A stretch of DNA of 64,000 bases from contig NW_027118693.1 of assembly GCF_036417845.1 (NCBI RefSeq), positions 4,598,001-4,662,000 on the forward strand. The letters are read 5' to 3'. The DNA is from Apteryx mantelli (lineage: Eukaryota; Chordata; Aves; Apterygiformes; Apterygidae). Positions 59,295-64,000 of the stretch are shown one piece after another (the first letter of the stretch is position 1; every line of letters starts with the position of its first letter). Below the pieces are notes generated by a model, which saw only the letters and a program-made list of their open reading frames with translations, did no database searches and had not been told where the DNA came from. Position numbers and translations under genes: made by a program.

Positions 59295-59760
59295 ATGCAT
59301 GTAGGGTTTGTAAAGGGAAGTAGTGGACTCATTGTTAGTACGGGTATCTCCCTAGCGGCATCTACCGCCTTTGTTACGAGAAAATTGACTTATTGGACAT
59401 TAAAAGATCATAAGAAAAGATCGGTAGAATGGTGGGAAGCCTTTGTTAAAGGAGTACAACCTGAGAAAGGTTGTACCCATGCCAACCACCCCGATCACAT
59501 AAGGCTAAAATTAAAAACACCAATTGTAGGTGGACTGTGCCGTATGTTGGGTGTCTCTCTCGAAAAACTGGGAAGCCTTTCAAATCAGAAAGGCACATAA
59601 AGGAGGTTCCCCTGAAGAATACGGCTGCTGTCGAGAAGACGGTACACCCTGCTGCTCTGAGCAAAAGAGTAGGCAGAGGAGACAGAGACGTATAGAAACT
59701 GTGGGGATCAAGGCCGACAAGCCACCTCCTAAGCAGGAATACCTGAAGTTATAAGACCCA
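59295..59760 (+). pseudogene. ERV env, probable SU remnants (copy 1)
   Basis: Begins with a possible signal/leader-like hydrophobic stretch (SGLIVSTGISLAAS) after the integrase stop. It continues in overlapping frames with Cys-containing pieces (GCTHANHPDHI; CRWTVPYVGCLS). Position and order suit env SU, but much is missing and no receptor-binding domain can be defined. Confidence 0.4.
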
Positions 59761-59935
59761 GACTCTTTAAAGTCCCAGAGACACCTGGCATCACGGATCG
59801 CCCCTCCAAGGCATTAAGGGTTTGTAAAGTATCCGTTAACCAAGCCATGGGTCCACTACTCCTCTGGAAGATGATTGTGCTAGGATTATTAGGAAGACGA
59901 ATCAAAGGGGAACATAACGTACACCAACCCTTTAA

Positions 59936-60466
59936 ATGGTAGAAAAATCCATCACCGCCTTAGAAAAGTCGTTAACATCACTATTAGAAGTGGTGTTACA
60001 GAACAGAAGAGGGATGGACCTCTTATTTTTGCAACAGGGAGGATTGTGTGCAGCCCTAGGAGAAGAATGTTGCTTTTACGCGGATCATACAGGAGTTGTC
60101 AGGGATACTATGGCGAAATTGAGAGAAGGCCTTGAAAAACGTAAAAAAGAAAGAGAAGCCCAGCAAGGGTGGTATGAATCATGGTTCAGTCGTTCTCCCT
60201 GGCTAACAACCTTATTGTCTGCAATAGCGGGTCCATTAGCTTTACTAGTACTTGTGTTGACCTTTGGGCCGTGTATAGTAAATAAAATTATTAACTTAGC
60301 AAAAAGCAGACTCGAAGCTGCCCACCTACTGTTGATAAAAAGTCAATATGAACAACTCAATGAAGATGAGAGTAAGCATAACCCTATGCTCTCCCTGGCA
60401 CAGGAGGCTGTTGCTCGATTTGATGAACAAATTAGAAGGGACCAAAACAAAAAGGGGGGATTGTGA
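59936..60466 (+). CDS. ERV env TM C-terminal part, open frame (copy 1)
   Basis: A 176-codon open frame. The N-terminal helix ([20 protein letters not shown]) is followed by the conserved region ending in a C-X6-CC motif (cysteines of [16 protein letters not shown]). Then come a charged segment, a membrane span of about 25 residues (about 60208-60285) and a long, acidic cytoplasmic tail. A TAA precedes the ATG, and the fusion peptide, cleavage site and most of SU are gone, so it cannot be a working envelope. The stop falls in the first bases of the 3' LTR, as is common. Whether it is expressed is unknown. Confidence 0.8.
   Translation: MVEKSITALEKSLTSLLEVVLQNRRGMDLLFLQQGGLCAALGEECCFYADHTGVVRDTMAKLREGLEKRKKEREAQQGWYESWFSRSPWLTTLLSAIAGPLALLVLVLTFGPCIVNKIINLAKSRLEAAHLLLIKSQYEQLNEDESKHNPMLSLAQEAVARFDEQIRRDQNKKGGL
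60449..60461 (+). promoter_or_regulatory. Polypurine tract
   Basis: AAAAAGGGGGGAT directly before the LTR start TGTGATATG at 60462. It is the plus-strand DNA priming site. Confidence 0.88.
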
Positions 60467-60976
60467 TATGTGCTAATTTGTTGCATCAAAGTGAGAAACA
60501 GCCTTGGGAACATCTTGTATTGTGGTATGTACTAACTTGTTACACCAGCGAGAAACAGCCTTGGGAACATCTGTGGGAACATCCTACAGCCTGTGGTGGG
60601 GGGCATGTACCCTGCCTGAGAAAACTGAGCTGAGCTAGCGAAGCGGCAATGTTAGTTTAGATAGCCTAATATGGCACACAATGCAGAGGAAGACTCCAGC
60701 CTTCATCCCCACGACCACCAGAGGGCTGAAGAAGACCCCCTAGCAACAGCCGGCGCAACCGCAGAAGTTCCAGGAGGTGCCCCGTATACCCGGAACTGGA
60801 ATCGCATATAAGGAGACTGTGAGGGGGGGGTTGTGCGTGCCGTTGGTGGAGCAGGAGACTCCCCCCGGCCGCCCAGCGCTGTTTTGCTTACTTGTGACTT
60901 GCTCAATTATTTTATAAATTGGAATTTATGCAACCCGGCCCGAGTGGTTGTCAATTTGTCACGTTTACCTATAACA
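60462..60976 (+). mobile_element. LTR 2 (515 bp), shared by the two tandem ERV units
   Basis: Same length as LTR 1. Five substitutions against it, all between U3 positions of about 80 and 170 (around 60540, 60550, 60613-60615 and 60628). It serves as 3' LTR of copy 1 and 5' LTR of copy 2. Confidence 0.93.
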
Positions 60977-60980
60977 ATTT

Positions 60981-60998
60981 TGGTGCCGTGACTCGGAT
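60981..60998 (+). promoter_or_regulatory. Primer binding site, tRNA-His type (copy 2)
   Basis: Same 18 bases as 56282-56299, directly after LTR 2. Confidence 0.88.
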
Positions 60999-61595
60999 GC
61001 AGGCTTCCCTGGTTTCGGGACTCTGACTCGGGGGGGGCGCCCCATCCCGTTTTCGGATGGCCCCTGAGTGGGTAGTTCCCCTACCATAACCTGTATTTCC
61101 GAACCCTAAATCAGGACAAGTAAGCAAAAGAACTGCAGTACCCTGTAAACTTTGTGCACGAAGATCCGAACGAAGACTCAGGACTGAGTGAGTATATGTA
61201 TGCGGTTCTGTTCGGTTGGGGTGGGATACCCGGAGCACGTGAGACGTCCCCAGGGAACGGAGTGAGCGCGGACCCTCCAGGAGAGGGGGTCCTTAGCGCG
61301 GACCCTCCAGGAGAGGGGGTCCTTGTGTAACTGGGGACGGTGTGAGTGCGGACCCTCCAGGAGAGGGGGTCCTTGGTGCGGACCCTCCAGGAGAGGGGGT
61401 CCTTGGTGCGGATCCTCCAGGAGAGGGGATCCTTGTGTAGCGGGGGACCGAAAAGGGGCACCCGACAGCCGACTGGGCCGCCCTCTGCGAAGGGACAACC
61501 GTCCTAGCAGTAGAGACTCGGGTGGTGTGAGTGTGGTCCCCTGCGGAGAGAAAGAGAGTTGTAAAAGAAAGTGACTGAGGTGGGTGCTCCGGAAG

Positions 61596-62075
61596 ATGGG
61601 ACAGAAAAAGAGCAAGTCTTCTGATCCCATAGAGGGCTTTACGGTACGGTTACCGGATATACCGCCCGATAGCCCTTTAGGATTAATGATTAAGTATTGG
61701 AACGATTGGCCCTCCAGAAAAGGCAAAAGCCGAAAAAAAAAAAAAAAAGTATATTACTGTATGCAAGTATGGGGTGGGAAGCAGATTAGAAGAGACCACC
61801 TTTATTGGCCAGTATACGGGTCTTTTGAAAATTGGATATGTCAGGCTCTAAATATATATGTGAAATCAAAAGAGCCCTTTAGTTTAGAAGAAAGTGAGTA
61901 TGCTAGTTTATGGATAAGACCAGATACTCGGACCATGATATTTACCCTGAAAGAGAAAGGTCCGAGGAAGAAAAATAAAATGCTGGAGGAACTTCCCATT
62001 TTTCCTCCCCCCCCCCCTATATTCCCTCAACTCCGGCTCAGAATGCCGAGCATTGGACGCATATGTCTGATCTAA
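61596..62075 (+). CDS. ERV gag, matrix part (copy 2, open)
   Basis: Because the A run here is 16 long (61733-61748), the matrix frame stays open from MGQKKSK through YWPVYGSFENWICQALNIYV to the Pro-rich end at 62075, about 159 codons. It ends at the same capsid deletion junction as copy 1, so it is a truncated Gag. Confidence 0.82.
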   Translation: MGQKKSKSSDPIEGFTVRLPDIPPDSPLGLMIKYWNDWPSRKGKSRKKKKKVYYCMQVWGGKQIRRDHLYWPVYGSFENWICQALNIYVKSKEPFSLEESEYASLWIRPDTRTMIFTLKEKGPRKKNKMLEELPIFPPPPPIFPQLRLRMPSIGRICLI

Positions 62076-62631
62076 GGACCATAATGGTTCAGGGAATCAG
62101 GGAATCTGTTCCCAGGGGGCAAAATATTAATAAGGCCTTCATGGAACAACAGAAGAAGGACGAAACACCAACAGAATGGCTCGAGAGACTTAGGAAAAAT
62201 CTGCAACTTTATTCCGGGGTAGACCCCAGTACCCCTGTGGGACAGGCTCTATTGAAAACAGTTTGTAGCAAAGGCCTTTCCAGATATCAGAAGGAAGTTA
62301 GAGAAGTTAGCTGATTGGCAAGATAGAGGACTGGACGAATTGCTGAGGGAAGCTCAGAAAGTGCATGTGCGAAGGGAGGAGGAAACCCATCAGCGGCAGG
62401 CAAAGATTCTGGTGGCAGCAGTCCGAGAAGGACAGAGAGGAATCCAGGCACAACCCCCTAGGTCGTATAACAGACCTAGAAAGAAAGCCACTTCACCAAG
62501 AAGGACAACCCAGAGAAGTTGTGACGAGGGACTTGAGGCAGGTGGAGTGTTTTTATTGCCAGAAAAAAGGGCATCTGAAGAGGAATTGTAGGAAGCGAAT
62601 GCAGGATGAGCAAATGTTCCAAGAAGATTAG
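62063..62631 (+). pseudogene. ERV gag, capsid C-terminus and nucleocapsid (copy 2)
   Basis: Same as 57365-57933, with the KDETPTEWLERLRKNL segment and the CFYCQKKGHLKRNC zinc knuckle in different frames. The only difference seen is the G-to-A at 62392 (Gly to Ser in the nucleocapsid frame). Confidence 0.82.
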
Positions 62632-62679
62632 GGGGGTCAGGGGCTCTATCTGCTGGGGATTCATAAAGGAACCGAGCCC

Positions 62680-63233
62680 TTGATAAAACTGAAATTAGGT
62701 CCCCAGCGACAAGAAGTAGAATTCCTTGTGGATTCTGGGGCAGAAAGATCTACTGTCCAAACGGTACCCTGGGGGTGTAAACCATCCCCAGAGAAATTAC
62801 AAGTGATAGGAGCTAAGGGAGAACCCTTTAAGGTCCCAGTAATTAAAAATGTGGAAATAGAATCAGACTCTCGACTAAGTGTTGGATCCTTTTTATTAGT
62901 TCCCGAAGCTGAATATAATTTACTGGGCCGAGATATGATGGTTGAATTAGGAGTCAATTTAGAAGTAGAGAATCAAGAATTAGTTATAAAATTATGCACC
63001 CTTACTATTGAAGATGAGGCCAAAATCAACCCTGAAGTTTGGTATACCCCAGAATCAGTAGGAAGGCTAGATATTGCTCCCTTTGAAGTGAGTATACGGA
63101 ATCCAGAAATCCCTGTTAGAGACAAGCAATATCCAATGTCACAGGAAGGGAGGCAAGGACTCCGACCAGTAATCCAGAGGCTAATAAATCAAAGGTTACT
63201 GGAGCCTTGTATGTCTCCCCATAATACCCCCAC
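62680..63233 (+). pseudogene. ERV protease and start of RT (copy 2)
   Basis: Identical to 57982-58535 as far as read: DSGA active site, LLGRDMM, RT N-terminus, then an abrupt end. Confidence 0.88.
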
Positions 63234-63648
63234 CCCATACTCCGTGTGTTGGCTGAAGAGCCTGTCTGCCCCATGTGTGGCTCCAGGCACAGAGCGATGA
63301 GACAGCCCCCGCCCTGGCAAGGAGCCCCCTTCCCGCATCAGCCCCTACACCGCCCCGGGAAGGCAGGATGAGACCCCGGCTGCTCCTGGGCTGAGCACCC
63401 TGCTTGGGGTCCCAGCAGGCGCTGCGAGAAGTGGGGTGCAGGCTTCCCCCTTCTCCCCGCTGAAGACGCTGCTGCCCTGGCCGGCGGTGGCAGCAGCCCC
63501 AGGCCCCCCCAGCAGGCAGGTAGTGGGGTGACGGTGCCTCCCCCAGCCCAGCACCGCCTGTGCTGCTCCGCGCGCCGAGGCGGCTCGCTGTCTTCCTCTG
63601 CTTTAGTCTGGTGCTTGGAGACGGGGCCCCACCTCAGCTCTGCCAAAC
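63234..63648 (+). other. GC-rich insert replacing most of ERV pol (copy 2)
   Basis: Same sequence as 58536-58950 at an offset of 4698. Presence in both units shows that the replacement predates the tandem duplication. Confidence 0.8.
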
Positions 63649-63920
63649 GGAGACCTCCACTAGATGTAGCCATTCACCGAGTTAACCCTGGAGACAAGGT
63701 TTTAATTAAAACCTGGAAAGACTCGTCCTTGACTCCCCGCTGGGAGGGACCTTTTCTTGTCTCACTTACCACAGACACTGCTATTCGTACCGCAGAGCGA
63801 GGATGGACACACGCTAGCAGAATTAAAGGACCGATTTCAGAATCATCGTGGGAAGCCTTTGGAAATCCAGACAATTTAAAAGTAACCTTTAAGAAGAAAC
63901 CTGGAATCCTCGATAAGTGA
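63649..63920 (+). pseudogene. ERV integrase C-terminal domain (copy 2)
   Basis: Same as 58951-59222: VNPGDKVLIKTW and WTHASRIKGP motifs, stop at 63920. Only ~80 bases of env-side sequence follow before the window ends. Confidence 0.88.
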
Positions 63921-64000
63921 GACCACATTTTGTAAAACCTAACATAGTATTTGTTATAACCCCACATTGTATTTGTTATCCCTTCGTGTGTTATGCATGT

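Larger units (their letters stand above)
55763..60976 (+). mobile_element. ERV copy 1 (gammaretrovirus-like, internally deleted), both LTRs
   Basis: Order: LTR (55763-56277), PBS, hairpin leader, gag, protease/RT start, GC-rich insert, integrase end, env remnants, polypurine tract, LTR (60462-60976). Total about 5.2 kb, well short of the usual 8-9 kb. The LTRs are each 515 bp and differ at five positions, all in U3. The same structure is repeated immediately downstream, sharing the 60462 LTR. It lacks most of pol and cannot be autonomous. Confidence 0.93.
60462..64000 (+). mobile_element. ERV copy 2, cut by window end
   Basis: Repeats copy 1 at an offset of 4699 up to the gag A run and 4698 after it. 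It holds the PBS, hairpin leader, gag, protease, GC-rich insert and integrase end. The window stops about where env begins. Differences seen against copy 1 outside the LTR are one A in the gag run and one G/A (57694 versus 62392). Confidence 0.93.

Noticed and set aside
1-64000. tRNA, rRNA or other structured RNA genes
   Set aside because: None was recognised by eye on either strand. Only the primer-binding sites in the ERVs show tRNA complementarity.

Overview
The window looks like avian nuclear DNA. It has many CR1-type LINE fragments, an intact olfactory receptor (OR) of the bird-expanded OR14 (gamma-c) type, two other class II OR pseudogenes, and endogenous retroviruses (ERVs) of gammaretrovirus-like type. 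There is no bacterial-style gene organisation. Most of the window is intergenic or repeat DNA from an OR cluster. The species cannot be fixed from sequence alone.

Layout. (1) 1-12142 is a giant inverted repeat: arms 1-5924 and 6133-12142 around a 208-bp spacer. The left arm probably continues past the window edge. The inner ~3.2 kb of the arms is almost identical and the outer ~2.7 kb is clearly more diverged. Each arm holds two CR1 pieces in opposite orientation and a copy of the 5' non-coding module that also sits in front of the intact OR14 gene. (2) 12143-36700 is an OR neighbourhood: an OR6/OR11-like pseudogene (13254-14194), an OR N-terminal relic on the minus strand (~18290-18540), an intact OR14-like gene (28771-29706, with a probable 5' UTR exon near 26085-26581), and an OR10/OR11-like pseudogene whose only visible lesion is a 4-bp tandem duplication (35705-36665). 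CR1 fragments and an ERV-L-like gag relic lie between them. (3) 37238-48190 is a retroelement/satellite block: a solo LTR, a short piece of a 65-bp satellite in reverse orientation, a degenerate minus-strand ERV with dissimilar LTRs, then about 68 tandem 65-bp satellite monomers that decay into divergent copies. (4) 48191-55760 is low-feature DNA with a CR1 relic and two CpG-rich promoter-like islands (~52850-53740 and ~54280-54900). (5) 55763-64000 is a tandem ERV array, LTR-internal-LTR-internal, with a period of 4698/4699 bp. The internal region keeps the tRNA-His-type primer site, a leader with five tandem hairpins, partial gag, protease, the C-terminus of integrase and a late env segment. 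Most of pol is replaced by ~0.4 kb of GC-rich, non-retroviral-looking DNA.

How it fits together. OR genes here follow the usual plan of a single coding exon behind a 5' UTR intron. The OR14 5' module has been copied without its coding exon into the palindrome. The ERVs are not autonomous as seen, but the tandem one keeps the cis signals (LTR, PBS, hairpin leader, polypurine tract) that a trans-mobilised element would need. Retroviral genes are described only as fragments with their breaks.
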